From NCBI GenBank assembly GCA_041432705.1, contig JAPWAE010000005.1:62001-126000 (forward strand): a stretch of 64,000 nucleotides of DNA, in the 5' to 3' direction. Source of the DNA: Pauljensenia sp018375675. Lineage in GTDB: Bacteria; Actinomycetota; Actinomycetes; Actinomycetales; Actinomycetaceae. Position 1 is the first letter of the stretch. Every line of letters begins with the position of its first letter. The notes under the pieces are model-generated. The model had not been told where the DNA came from, searched no databases, and saw only the letters and a list, made by a program, of their open reading frames with translations. Of this stretch, positions 1-7,192 are shown in pieces. The translations under genes were made by a program, and so were the position numbers.

Positions 1-59
1 TGACCATCGGTTACTACACGCATTCGAGGGTCGTCGCGAGCGCGAGGATCAACAACTAA
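1..59 (+). CDS. 3' end of an unidentified gene (partial)
   Basis: An open frame enters from the left edge and stops at TAA 57-59, giving about 18 visible residues that end in ARINN. The next gene follows 78 bases later in the same direction. Too little is visible to name a family, and the frame could be a chance run, although it uses GC-rich codons like the neighbouring genes. Confidence 0.4.
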   Translation, partial: TIGYYTHSRVVASARINN

Positions 60-96
60 TCCGTCGCCCCACACACCCGGCATGCCCGCGCACGCG

Positions 97-109
97 CCCC
101 GGCCTCGTC
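97..109. repeat. Intergenic copy of the dispersed word GACGAGGCCGKGG
   Basis: This is an exact reverse-complement copy (CCCCGGCCTCGTC) of a 13-mer that recurs through the window. Other exact copies start at 4134, 5059, 7161, 8155, 14567, 15771, 23472, 24247, 26719 and 29448. Near copies (11-12 bases) start at 867, 1293, 18567, 43096, 53153 and 57114. The copies here and at 4134 lie between genes, so codon usage cannot explain them. Function unknown; see findings. Confidence 0.7.
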
Positions 110-137
110 CCAACCACTGCGACCCGAAAGGGAACCC

Positions 138-839
138 ATGTCACGCAACCCCGCTTCCTCTCCTCGTCGGGCGTCCTCACCCGCGCAAGGATCGACAGGC
201 GCAGGCGTCCTCAAGAAGATCGCCACCGCCATCGGGGTCATTCTCATGGCTCTGGTCATTGCTGCCATCGCCCTCTTCTGGTTCATCGGAGATCACACAG
301 ATTTCGGCCGCGATCGCGTCGTGTGGAAAGTGCAGGCCTGCGGCGGTGGGCTCGTCCTCGTCGCCGGGCTCCTCATCGCGTGCGCGTTCGCGTACCTCGG
401 TGTTCGGCGCGCCAAGCGCGACATCGATATTGAGAAGTACAACCAGCGTTCCTTCGCCATCGTCGTCCTGTGCGTGACCGCGTTGTTCGTGGGGTTCCAG
501 TCGATCAGCCGCGGCCTTCCCGCCTTCCGCGACCTGAAGGAGGGCACCACCACCGTCACTGTCACCTCGTGCAGCTTCGAGCAGACGCCACGGTCACGCA
601 ACTGGACAAGCGCTAATCACAGTCCCGATAACGGATGGGACAACGACTTCACGATGACCCTCGCTGATGGCACCAAGCGCGCCACGGTCATCAAAACAGA
701 CAATGCTGACGACATCGCCTCGCGCGGCGGTCTCACGGGTGTTCTCTACGAGGCCTGCGCTCGGCGCTCCGGGTCCGCCTCCATGACCATGGAGGTCTAC
801 CCCCACACGTGGTCCATCGTCGAGGCACGCATCGACTGA
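138..839 (+). CDS. Putative membrane protein with three N-terminal transmembrane segments
   Basis: This 233-residue protein is of unknown function. A Ser/Pro-rich N-terminus of about 25 residues precedes hydrophobic segments near residues 29-51, 68-88 and 105-122. The remaining 110 residues are soluble and contain two cysteines (145 and 207) that could form a disulfide if this part faces outward. The ATG at 138 is preceded by AAAGGGA at a good spacing. No catalytic motif was recognised. The gene stands alone: the upstream frame ends 78 bases before it and the downstream hydrolase is convergent. Confidence 0.75.
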   Translation: MSRNPASSPRRASSPAQGSTGAGVLKKIATAIGVILMALVIAAIALFWFIGDHTDFGRDRVVWKVQACGGGLVLVAGLLIACAFAYLGVRRAKRDIDIEKYNQRSFAIVVLCVTALFVGFQSISRGLPAFRDLKEGTTTVTVTSCSFEQTPRSRNWTSANHSPDNGWDNDFTMTLADGTKRATVIKTDNADDIASRGGLTGVLYEACARRSGSASMTMEVYPHTWSIVEARID

Positions 840-902
840 GGCTACCCGCAACCGTCGTCCTCAATCGACGAGGCCGTGAAACAGCGCGTGAAACGGGCGG
901 GA

Positions 903-1787
903 CTACGCCTGGGTGAGGATCCCCGAGATGAAGCGCGCGCTGTGGTCGAGGGCGGCCTCGGCCTCGGGAATGGTGGGAACGCCCAGGACATACACGTGGA
1001 AGCCATCCGGCTCCACCCGCAAACGCACGTCGACGCCGGCGCGAGCGGCCTTACGCGCAAAATCGATCACGTCGGGGCCCACGATGTCCGCGTCTCCCTG
1101 GAAGATGCGCATCGGCGGCAGTCCCGCCGGGTCACCATACAGGGGGCTGACACACCAGTCGGTCGGATCCAGGTCGCCCGCCCACGCGCGGCCCGCCCAC
1201 GCCAGGCCGGGGACACGCAGGATCTTGTCGCGGAGCTGCACCTTCTCGATCTCGGGGTTCGTCATGGTCACATCCACCCACGGCGCGTACAGGACGAGGC
1301 CGTCCACCTGACGTTTGTCCGCGTCGCGTCGCTGCATGGCGAGGGACAGCGCCAGGCCTCCACCCGCCGAGTCGCCGAAGATAACGACGCGGCCGAACTC
1401 AGCCTGGGCCTCGTCGACGATGGGCTGGACGAAGTCGAAAGCTTCGGTCGCGGTGTGCTTGGGGGCGAGCGGGTAGTCGGGAATGATGACGGGCAGGCCC
1501 GTGCGGTCGATAAGGCCCTCGACGATGCCCCACTGGCCCACGACCATCGGGTACACGTACGCTCCGCCATGCAGATAGATGAGTGCACCGCCCGAACGCA
1601 GGCCCCGCTTCGGAAACACGCGGGTAACGCCATTTTCGCTCGTCGCGGTGAAACGCGCACGCATGCGTCGAGGCATCGGATGCGGCTTCGGGGCGTGGAG
1701 CGCCATCTGCTCAGTTGCCGTCTCGCTGTGGAGCAACGGAGGCACAAGACCCATACAGAAGTGAACAACGCGCATCTGGAGGGACAT
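903..1787 (-). CDS. Alpha/beta hydrolase, hormone-sensitive-lipase (HSL) type esterase
   Basis: The 294-residue protein has the marks of the HSL/acetyl-esterase family. The HGG oxyanion-hole motif is at residues 73-75 and the nucleophile elbow GDSAGG has Ser140. An acid is likely at Asp232 or Asp234 (GDADI), and the catalytic His264 is in GFH. It probably hydrolyses short acyl esters; the substrate cannot be inferred. The frame stays open to 1943, but the ATG at 1787 has an AGAGG ribosome-binding site and begins where family similarity plausibly starts. The extra upstream 52 residues are Arg-rich and look untranslated. No signal peptide is evident. Confidence 0.85.
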   Translation of the reverse strand: MSLQMRVVHFCMGLVPPLLHSETATEQMALHAPKPHPMPRRMRARFTATSENGVTRVFPKRGLRSGGALIYLHGGAYVYPMVVGQWGIVEGLIDRTGLPVIIPDYPLAPKHTATEAFDFVQPIVDEAQAEFGRVVIFGDSAGGGLALSLAMQRRDADKRQVDGLVLYAPWVDVTMTNPEIEKVQLRDKILRVPGLAWAGRAWAGDLDPTDWCVSPLYGDPAGLPPMRIFQGDADIVGPDVIDFARKAARAGVDVRLRVEPDGFHVYVLGVPTIPEAEAALDHSARFISGILTQA

Positions 1788-2102
1788 GGAGCCTCTTTCG
1801 TATCGACGAATCAGTCTGTGCGCGCCGGGACGCACCCGCGCGCCAACATGTACCAGGATACGCTGCGAGGGAGGTTTCCTGCCTCTCGCACAGGCTCGTC
1901 GTTGCTCCACAGGGCACGAGTCAAACGTCAGCCGCAGGGGCACTCACTATCATCCGCGCCGAAGCCAAGGCGTCTGTGTTTCCCACAGGAGTACGAGACC
2001 CTGTTGTCTCAGGATCGCCACGAGTACATCGGCCGATATCTGGTTCCTCGTCCAGGTGTCTCGCGCGCGTATTCGGCTCACTGGAAATAGTTGCGTTGGC
2101 TT
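1788..2102. other. Intergenic region upstream of the hydrolase; no gene recognised
   Basis: The 315 bases between the hydrolase start and the left arm of the IR-flanked element contain only short, overlapping frames without protein-like composition. The hydrolase promoter should lie here, but no convincing -35/-10 pair was seen. Confidence 0.5.
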
Positions 2103-2203
2103 ATGGATAGGAAACGTCGTTCTGGATAGGAACTACTCATCTGGATAAGAAAATAAGCTATCCAGAACGCAATAACCTATCCCGATTTCCGTTTCCTATC
2201 CAG
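2103..2203. repeat. Left arm: six 8-bp sites at 19-bp spacing
   Basis: Sites related to CTGGATAG start at 2103 (ATGGATAG), 2122 and 2141 (CTGGATAA) in forward orientation. In reverse orientation as CTATCCAG they start at 2158, 2177 (CTATCCCG) and 2196. Start-to-start distances are 19, 19, 17, 19 and 19 bp, and the linkers are 11, 11, 9, 11 and 11 bp. The two halves mirror each other mainly in the sites and the GAAAC flank, not in all linkers. That favours an array of protein-binding sites over an RNA stem. Confidence 0.9.
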
Positions 2204-2368
2204 ATGGTGTGCGGGGCTTCTCCTCGTTGATCTCTATGGGATGCTCCTCACGCCAACAGCGTGCAATCAGATGTCAGCCCCCCCATACACCCCATCGCTA
2301 ACAGCTCTCCGCACGCGAGTCCAGCCACCCATCCTGACAGACGACTCCCAACACCTCACTCCTTGCCG

Positions 2369-2407
2369 TTATGCACAGGGGTAAATCAAGAGAGCCGGTT
2401 ATCCACA
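2369..2407 (+). promoter_or_regulatory. Two DnaA-box-like sites (TTATGCACA and TTATCCACA)
   Basis: TTATGCACA (2369-2377) and TTATCCACA (2399-2407) match the classical DnaA box TTATNCACA. Both are preceded by G and followed by GG, forming a 12-mer direct repeat GTTATNCACAGG spaced 30 bp apart. They lie between the left arm and the gene start. Whether DnaA binds here is not known. The spacing and the extended identity suggest a functional repeat, either an origin-like feature or an operator for the downstream gene. Confidence 0.55.
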
Positions 2408-2459
2408 GGCCCTCCTTTTCGACTACGCCCAACTCGAGGCTCTGTTCGAAGCTAGATGC

Positions 2460-3560
2460 ATGAACCAGGTACCTGTTGTCGTCACCGATATCTTCCAGAC
2501 GCCAAAGAGCCAAGCGTATTCGCCCGTCACCGTGCGCATCATGCGCGGCATTGCAGCTGCTCTCCCACTCCATCCAGACAAGTCAACTCCATGGGAAATA
2601 TGGAACGCAGTTGCCCTCGCCCGAATCCATGTAGTGAGTGCATCCCTGCAGCACCAAGCACTGTACGTAGGACGTAGTTGCCTTCTACTCAACGGAATTC
2701 AGGGATGGTCCGCGAATCCAAAGATAACCATCTACAGGCCGACAAGACGATCTACTTCCCGACTTCCAGCGTGTTCGATCGGCTCAACGACAGTACCCGA
2801 AACATGTGTCACCTGTTCCACCATCCCCCCGCTCTCCGAGGAACGCAGACGCACTAACGGATTGGAAACGGAACACCCGTACGATGCACTCATCCGTTGC
2901 GTTCAGCAAGAGGAGCCATTGGAGGCTTTCGTCCTCGGATGCATGGCACTGCATCAGTGGAGCAACTTTTCAATGTTTGAGCAGATGGAATCACGTGAAC
3001 GGGCAGAAGAAATCCGCGTAGCGCTCCTCAAGCGCCTCGAACATTCCCCCACAAAACGAGGACTACGCCGAGCACGTGCCATTCTTCACGCGATTGATCC
3101 TGGATGCGAAAATCCTGCTGAAGCAGCCTTGCTTTGGCTTGTGCGCTCGATCAGCCCATTCCCGTCACTGACTCAAGTACATATCGAGGTCCGGGGTCGT
3201 CACTATTACGCAGATATTGTCATCGCAGATCTTCGAATCATCATTGAATTTGACGGCATCGGAAAACTAGGCGACAACCAATCCGATCTTGCGCGTGCAA
3301 AACGGGAGTGGATCCGCAGGGATGAGGATCTTCGCGATGCAGGGTGGAACATTGTTCGTGTCAGCTGGCCGGACTACAACGACTGGGAGGGTCTACGGTT
3401 GAGGCTCATGAGAGCGCTAGGGCGTACGAGCTCATCACTCGATCATCGCCTTCTATGGAGCCCTCCCACCGAGCGTTGTGATGGTCGAAATAGACGTTTC
3501 CGGATCGGACGCACCCCACAAGGAGTTCATGTTCTGGATAGGAAACAGCGTACTGGATAG
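2460..3560 (+). CDS. DUF559 / AbiEi-like protein with a nuclease-like C-terminal domain
   Basis: The 366-residue protein resembles actinobacterial proteins with an AbiEi-like N-terminal half and a DUF559 (Vsr/PD-(D/E)xK-related) C-terminal half. The N-terminal half (about 45-130) has the usual chromosomal-type pattern around HQALYVGR. Residues 215-305 hold the nuclease-like core: Glu217/Glu221, Asp252 in YYADIVI, Glu263 and Asp265 in IIEFDG, Lys269, then the closing strand DAGWNIVRVSW. It may be a nuclease or an antitoxin-like regulator. The GC content is low for this genome. The last eight residues and the TAG stop (3558-3560) are encoded by the right arm. The ATG at 2460 has no clear ribosome-binding site. 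Confidence 0.75.
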   Translation: MNQVPVVVTDIFQTPKSQAYSPVTVRIMRGIAAALPLHPDKSTPWEIWNAVALARIHVVSASLQHQALYVGRSCLLLNGIQGWSANPKITIYRPTRRSTSRLPACSIGSTTVPETCVTCSTIPPLSEERRRTNGLETEHPYDALIRCVQQEEPLEAFVLGCMALHQWSNFSMFEQMESRERAEEIRVALLKRLEHSPTKRGLRRARAILHAIDPGCENPAEAALLWLVRSISPFPSLTQVHIEVRGRHYYADIVIADLRIIIEFDGIGKLGDNQSDLARAKREWIRRDEDLRDAGWNIVRVSWPDYNDWEGLRLRLMRALGRTSSSLDHRLLWSPPTERCDGRNRRFRIGRTPQGVHVLDRKQRTG

Positions 3561-3634
3561 GTTATCGCGTTCTGGATAGCTTAATAACCTATCCAGATGA
3601 GTAGTTCCTATCCAGAACAGCGTTTCCTATCCAG
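3534..3634. repeat. Right arm: inverted copy of the 2103-2203 array
   Basis: CTGGATAG starts at 3534, 3553 and 3572; CTATCCAG starts at 3589, 3608 and 3627. The spacing is again exactly 19, 19, 17, 19 and 19 bp, and all six sites are perfect 8-mers. Read on the other strand, the linkers match the left arm closely (for example GAACTACTCAT is identical). The arm overlaps the end of the DUF559 gene and supplies its stop codon. Confidence 0.9.
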
Positions 3635-3904
3635 AACGAGGGCCGGTGGATTGACACCACCCATAGATGGGTTGCTCACGCTACCACGCGCGCTCTCGGC
3701 GTCAGCCCAGTACACGGACAACCTGTTCGCATGAGCGGGCGCGCTTACGATCGGCGGCGGATGAGCCCGCCGCACGTCGCTTTCCGTCGCACAGGGGACG
3801 CAAACCAAGCTGCGCGCACCCCGCGGGCCACGCGTGCCTCGCGAAACCGCACCTGGCTCCCGCCGGCGACGCAAACAAAACGCATACACGACGCGCATAC
3901 AAAA
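3635..3904. other. Gene-free stretch right of the element
   Basis: No protein-like frame, RNA gene or repeat was recognised in these 270 bases between the right arm and the terminator hairpin behind the bL37 gene. The composition returns to high GC immediately after the arm, which supports 3634 as the element boundary. Confidence 0.5.
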
Positions 3905-3932
3905 CGCGCCCGGACCAACCGGTCCGGGCGCG
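3905..3932 (-). terminator. Hairpin terminator downstream of bL37
   Basis: A perfect 12-bp stem (3905-3916 with 3921-3932) has an AACC loop and lies 13 bases beyond the bL37 stop codon. No U-tract follows, as is common for actinobacterial terminators. Confidence 0.75.
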
Positions 3933-3945
3933 CAACGTATTCGGC

Positions 3946-4020
3946 TCAGGCGTTAGGACGCTTGCCGTGGTTCGCGCCGTGCTTACGACGATCGCGACGC
4001 TTACGACCCCGCTTCGACAT
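3946..4020 (-). CDS. 50S ribosomal protein bL37 (24 residues)
   Basis: This tiny, extremely basic protein begins MSKRGRKRRDRRKHGANH and ends GKRPNA. It matches the actinobacterial large-subunit protein bL37 known from mycobacterial ribosome structures (family knowledge from memory). The ATG at 4020 is preceded by AAGGAGAATGAC, a strong ribosome-binding site. The frame stays open upstream to 4158, but that extension is unlike any ribosomal protein. A hairpin terminator follows. Small-gene cutoffs often omit this gene. Confidence 0.88.
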   Translation of the reverse strand: MSKRGRKRRDRRKHGANHGKRPNA

Positions 4021-4188
4021 GTCATTCTCCTTGGGTTTGTTGTCTAGACTGAAGCATTTTTGCACACATTGGCCCAAACCACCAAGGCACAGGCCGTTTG
4101 CGGCGACGAAGGTCACCGAAAAACGGACAGTAACCCCGGCCTCGTCAGCGTGCGTCACGCCACGCGGTCGCGCGTTGCCGCAGGGCGC

Positions 4189-4488
4189 TTAGCGCCAGGT
4201 GACGGACACGCTGGTGATTGAGGCGACGACGCGGGCGCGCAGCGCATCCGAGGCCTGTTCGGTCTCGTAGCAGCCGCGCATGAGGGCGCGCACGTGCCGC
4301 TCGGCATCCAGGGCGTCGGTGCAGTGCGCGCAGGTGGCGACGTGCTTGATCATCAGGGCGCGGGCGCGGGCATCGGGGCCGGGCACGGATCCGGCATCGA
4401 TGAGGCCGCTGCGGCGGTCGCACTCCTCGCAGTCGATCAGTTCGTACAGGGCGTCCTGGACGTCCTGGCAGGTGATGTGCGTGGTCAC
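4189..4488 (-). CDS. rsrA: RsrA-type zinc anti-sigma factor (mycothiol-system type)
   Basis: The 99-residue protein has the zinc-binding H-x3-C-x2-C motif (His49, Cys53, Cys56) plus upstream cysteines at 7, 20 and 23, as in redox-sensitive RsrA/RshA anti-sigma factors. In that family disulfide stress oxidises the cysteines, expels zinc and frees the partner sigma factor. The GTG start at 4488 overlaps the sigma-factor stop (GTGA), so the two are translationally coupled. The partner gene lies immediately upstream, the standard arrangement. Confidence 0.87.
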   Translation of the reverse strand: MTTHITCQDVQDALYELIDCEECDRRSGLIDAGSVPGPDARARALMIKHVATCAHCTDALDAERHVRALMRGCYETEQASDALRARVVASITSVSVTWR

Positions 4489-5117
4489 TTGGCTCCTCCG
4501 ATCCCGTATTCCGCGGCGACGTCGGCCAGCGCGGAGCGCAGGTTCTTGCGCGCCCGGTTCAGTCGGCTCATGACGGTCCCCATGGGAACTCCTAGTTCTT
4601 CGGCAATTTCCTTGTAGCTCATACCCTCAACGTCAGCCATGAGGACAACCATCCGGTGTTCCTCTGAGAGCGAATCGAGGGCGTCGCGCAGCTGCGAGGA
4701 GGGCAGCGCCTCGAGCGCCTCGACTTCCGCGGATTTGAGGCCGACCTCCGAGTGGGAGGCGGCATCGGCCAGCTGCCAGTCCTCGACGGTGTCGCTGGAG
4801 GCGCGCTTGGGAGAGCGCTGCGCCTTGCGGTAGCTGGTGATGTACGTGTTGGTGAGGATCCGGTACAGCCAGGCCTTGATGTTGGTGCCGGGCTGATACT
4901 GGTGGAACTTCTGGTAGGCCTTCAGGTAAGTCTCCTGAACCAGGTCCTCCGCGTCGGCGCGATTGCGGGTCATACCCAGGGCCGCGCCGAAGAGTTGGTT
5001 CATCAGGGGCATCGCTTCGTCCATGAAGCGTGCCTCGAGCGCAGCGCCGTCCGGCGCGGACGAGGCCGGGGCAGGCTCGGGTGCCTGCGGCGTCGGTGAG
5101 GGGGTTGTCGTATCCAT
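4485..5117 (-). CDS. sigR: ECF sigma factor, SigR/SigH type
   Basis: This ECF sigma factor has about 210 residues. Region 2 spans about residues 33-100, with the DAEDLVQETYLKAY core and the NIKAWLYRILTNTYI stretch. Region 4 spans about 145-195, with an HTH around SYKEIAEELGVPMGTVMSR. It should direct the oxidative (thiol) stress regulon with the downstream RsrA as antagonist. Two starts are possible: ATG 5144 and ATG 5117. The latter is preferred because GGGA precedes it and the extra nine residues are not family-like. An Ala/Pro-rich tail precedes region 2. Confidence 0.87.
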   Translation of the reverse strand: MDTTTPSPTPQAPEPAPASSAPDGAALEARFMDEAMPLMNQLFGAALGMTRNRADAEDLVQETYLKAYQKFHQYQPGTNIKAWLYRILTNTYITSYRKAQRSPKRASSDTVEDWQLADAASHSEVGLKSAEVEALEALPSSQLRDALDSLSEEHRMVVLMADVEGMSYKEIAEELGVPMGTVMSRLNRARKNLRSALADVAAEYGIGGAK

Positions 5118-5315
5118 CGCGTCCCAGCGTAGTCGCACGGGCATGCGGCGCGACTGGGAGTGGGCAATGGGTGGTCATACTGAGGGCAACGCCTCACGCC
5201 CCTCTTTATTCCACAACCTCCATCAACTGTGCGTTGCACCACTTTCGTCCCGTTGTTTGGGAGTAGCCGGGCCATTCGGCTTCCCCCGGGGGCAAAGGTG
5301 TCGAACAATAGGGGT

Positions 5316-5843
5316 ATGAATCTGCTGCGCGTTGTTGCCCGTCCCCTGCTCGCCGCCCCGTTCATCGCCGATGGGGTTGATGCCCTCATGCATCCGCGTT
5401 TCCACGTGGAGCGCGCCGCGGGCGTTCGTCCCCTCATCGACAAGGCGACCGGCGCGGTCGGCCTGGAGCCGCTGACGGATCAGCAGCTGGCAGTTGCTAC
5501 CCGAGTGACGGGAGCGGTGACGGTTGTCGCCGGTCTGCGCTTTGCGCTGGGCCGTAAGCCCCGCGTGGCCGCACTGACCCTGGCCGCGATTGGCGCGCCC
5601 ATGGCCCTCGTGAATGCTCCCCTACCGGGAACGACGCGAGGCCTGTCCAAGGAGCAGATCAAGCGCCGTCGCTACCGCACGCTGAATAAGGCGGGCCTGG
5701 CCGCAGGCGTCCTCCTCGCGTCGACGGACCGCGTCGGTCAGCCCTCAGCCCTCGTCGCCCACGCGATGCGCCGCGATCAGCGCCGCGCGATCGCTGCGGC
5801 CGAGGCCGCCGTCGTGGAGCGTCTGAGCGGCACCGCTTCGTGA
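5316..5843 (+). CDS. DoxX-family membrane protein
   Basis: The 175-residue protein has the DoxX-family start (RPLLAAPFIADGVDALMHP), followed by hydrophobic helices around residues 60-75 and 82-102 and near the C-terminus. DoxX-like proteins are small integral membrane proteins of poorly defined redox-related roles. The ATG at 5316 follows AGGGGT; an upstream in-frame ATG (5229) would add a non-homologous leader. The stop overlaps the aroA GTG start by four bases, so the genes are co-translated. It is divergent from the sigma-factor gene. Confidence 0.8.
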   Translation: MNLLRVVARPLLAAPFIADGVDALMHPRFHVERAAGVRPLIDKATGAVGLEPLTDQQLAVATRVTGAVTVVAGLRFALGRKPRVAALTLAAIGAPMALVNAPLPGTTRGLSKEQIKRRRYRTLNKAGLAAGVLLASTDRVGQPSALVAHAMRRDQRRAIAAAEAAVVERLSGTAS

Positions 5844-7192
5844 GCGCGCCCTGGCCCGCTCCCCTGGCCACCTCCCCAGTGGATGCCACGGTCGAGGTGC
5901 CGGGCTCGAAGTCGATCACGGCGCGTGCCCTGTACCTGGCGGCCGTCGCCGATTCTCCCTCCGTCATTCGTGGTGCCCTGGACGCACGCGACACTCGCCT
6001 GTTCGCGGCTGCCCTGGAGGCGATGGGCGCGCGCGTCGAGGACGAGGGCGCGGGCACGCTGCGCGTCACTCCGATGGAGCTTCCGCCGCGCGGCGGTCGC
6101 ATCGAGTGCGGCCTGGCCGGCACCGTCATGCGTTTCCTACCTCCCCTGGCTGCACTGTCCCCCGAGGAGACGCTCTTCGACGGGGATGAGCAGGCTTACG
6201 CGCGCCCGCTCGGTCCCCTCCTGGACGCCCTGGTACGCATGGGTGCGACCGTCACGTATCACGGCGAGCGAGGGCACCTGCCCTTCACGATCCAGGGCCC
6301 GATCCACACGCCGCTGGGCGCGCAGGCCTGGGTGGACTCCTCGTCCTCTTCGCAGTTCCTGTCCGCCCTGCTGCTCGTCTCGCCCCTGGTCGGCGACCCC
6401 CTCTTCGTGTCGGCTCCGGGCGTCGTCCCGTCGATGCCGCACGTGGAGATGACGCTGGCGTCCCTGGCGAGCGCGGGCATCGACCTGGAGGTCGTGGACG
6501 AGGGCCGCGCCAACCTGTCCACCTGGCACATCTTCCCGTCGCGCCCGCGAGGCGGCGACATCACCGTCGAGCCAGACCTGTCCAACGCGGGCCCCTTCCT
6601 GGCCGCCGCAATGGTGACGGGCGGGCGCGTGCGCATCCCGGCGTGGCCGGGGGCGACGACGCAGGCGGGCGATGCTTGGCGCGCGCTGCTCGGTCACATG
6701 GGCGCAACCATCACCTTGGACGAGGAGGGCCTGACCCTGAACGGTCCGGGCGCCGGCAACTACCCGGGTATCAAGGCCACGATGGCCGAGGTCGGCGAGC
6801 TGACCCCCACCCTGGCCGCGATCTGCGCCTACGCCTCGACTCCCTCGCACCTGAGCGGCATCGCGCACCTGCGCGGACACGAGACCGACCGCCTGGCGGC
6901 ACTGGTCGCCGAGATCAATCGCGCGGGCGGGCAGGCCGAAGAGACCGAGGACGGCCTGATCATCACGCCGCGCCCGCTCCACGCCGCGCAGATCCACTCC
7001 TACGCGGATCATCGCATGGCGACCTTCGGCGCGATCCTGGGCCTTCTCACGCCCGGCATCACGGTCGACGACATCGCCTGCACGTCCAAGACGCTACCGA
7101 CCTTCGAGGCCATGTGGGCCTCCTTAGTGAGCACTCACGGTCAGGAAAGCACCCCGACTGCCCCGGCCTCGTCGATCGAGGAGGAACAGTGA
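5840..7192 (+). CDS. aroA: 3-phosphoshikimate 1-carboxyvinyltransferase (EPSP synthase)
   Basis: The 450-residue enzyme joins shikimate 3-phosphate and phosphoenolpyruvate in the shikimate pathway. Visible signatures are VPGSKSITARAL near the N-terminus, GLAGTVMRFLPPLAAL, the RPLGPLLDALVRMGA stretch, and SYADHRMATFGAILGL near the C-terminus. The length is normal for the family. The start is GTG, overlapping the upstream stop, and the stop overlaps the rsgA ATG. The aroA-rsgA pairing is common in actinobacteria. The last 15 residues are a low-complexity tail that contains a copy of the dispersed GACGAGGCCGKGG word. Confidence 0.95.
   Translation: MSAPWPAPLATSPVDATVEVPGSKSITARALYLAAVADSPSVIRGALDARDTRLFAAALEAMGARVEDEGAGTLRVTPMELPPRGGRIECGLAGTVMRFLPPLAALSPEETLFDGDEQAYARPLGPLLDALVRMGATVTYHGERGHLPFTIQGPIHTPLGAQAWVDSSSSSQFLSALLLVSPLVGDPLFVSAPGVVPSMPHVEMTLASLASAGIDLEVVDEGRANLSTWHIFPSRPRGGDITVEPDLSNAGPFLAAAMVTGGRVRIPAWPGATTQAGDAWRALLGHMGATITLDEEGLTLNGPGAGNYPGIKATMAEVGELTPTLAAICAYASTPSHLSGIAHLRGHETDRLAALVAEINRAGGQAEETEDGLIITPRPLHAAQIHSYADHRMATFGAILGLLTPGITVDDIACTSKTLPTFEAMWASLVSTHGQESTPTAPASSIEEEQ

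Larger units (their letters stand above)
2103..3634. mobile_element. 1.5-kb inverted-repeat-flanked element carrying one DUF559-type gene
   Basis: Two 101-bp arms (2103-2203 and 3534-3634) are near-identical in inverted orientation and enclose a single gene plus two DnaA-box-like sites. Sampled 60-base rows of the inside are about 48-50% GC, clearly lower than the neighbouring genes, which suggests acquisition. The element encodes no transposase, integrase or Rep protein. No target-site duplication is visible: the left flank reads TTGGCTT and the right flank ACGAGGG. It could be a non-autonomous mobile unit moved in trans or a defence-gene cassette bounded by protein-binding arrays. Mobility is inferred; the arms are seen directly. 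Confidence 0.6.

Noticed and set aside
2103..2203. Arms as simple transcription terminators
   Set aside because: Pairing is limited to the 8-mers and GAAAC flanks, the linkers do not pair, and the exact 19-bp spacing is better explained by protein binding.
2456..2677. Alternative frame overlapping the DUF559 gene start
   Set aside because: It begins four bases earlier in another frame, shows no domain similarity and ends within the gene.
2103..3634. Possible CRISPR array or tRNA-like structures in the arms
   Set aside because: The repeated unit is only 8 bp, occurs in both orientations and has conserved linkers instead of variable spacers; no cas gene is present.
3667..4192. Plus-strand frames across the 3.7-4.2 kb gap
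   Set aside because: They overlap the bL37 gene on the other strand, have shadow composition and no ribosome-binding site.
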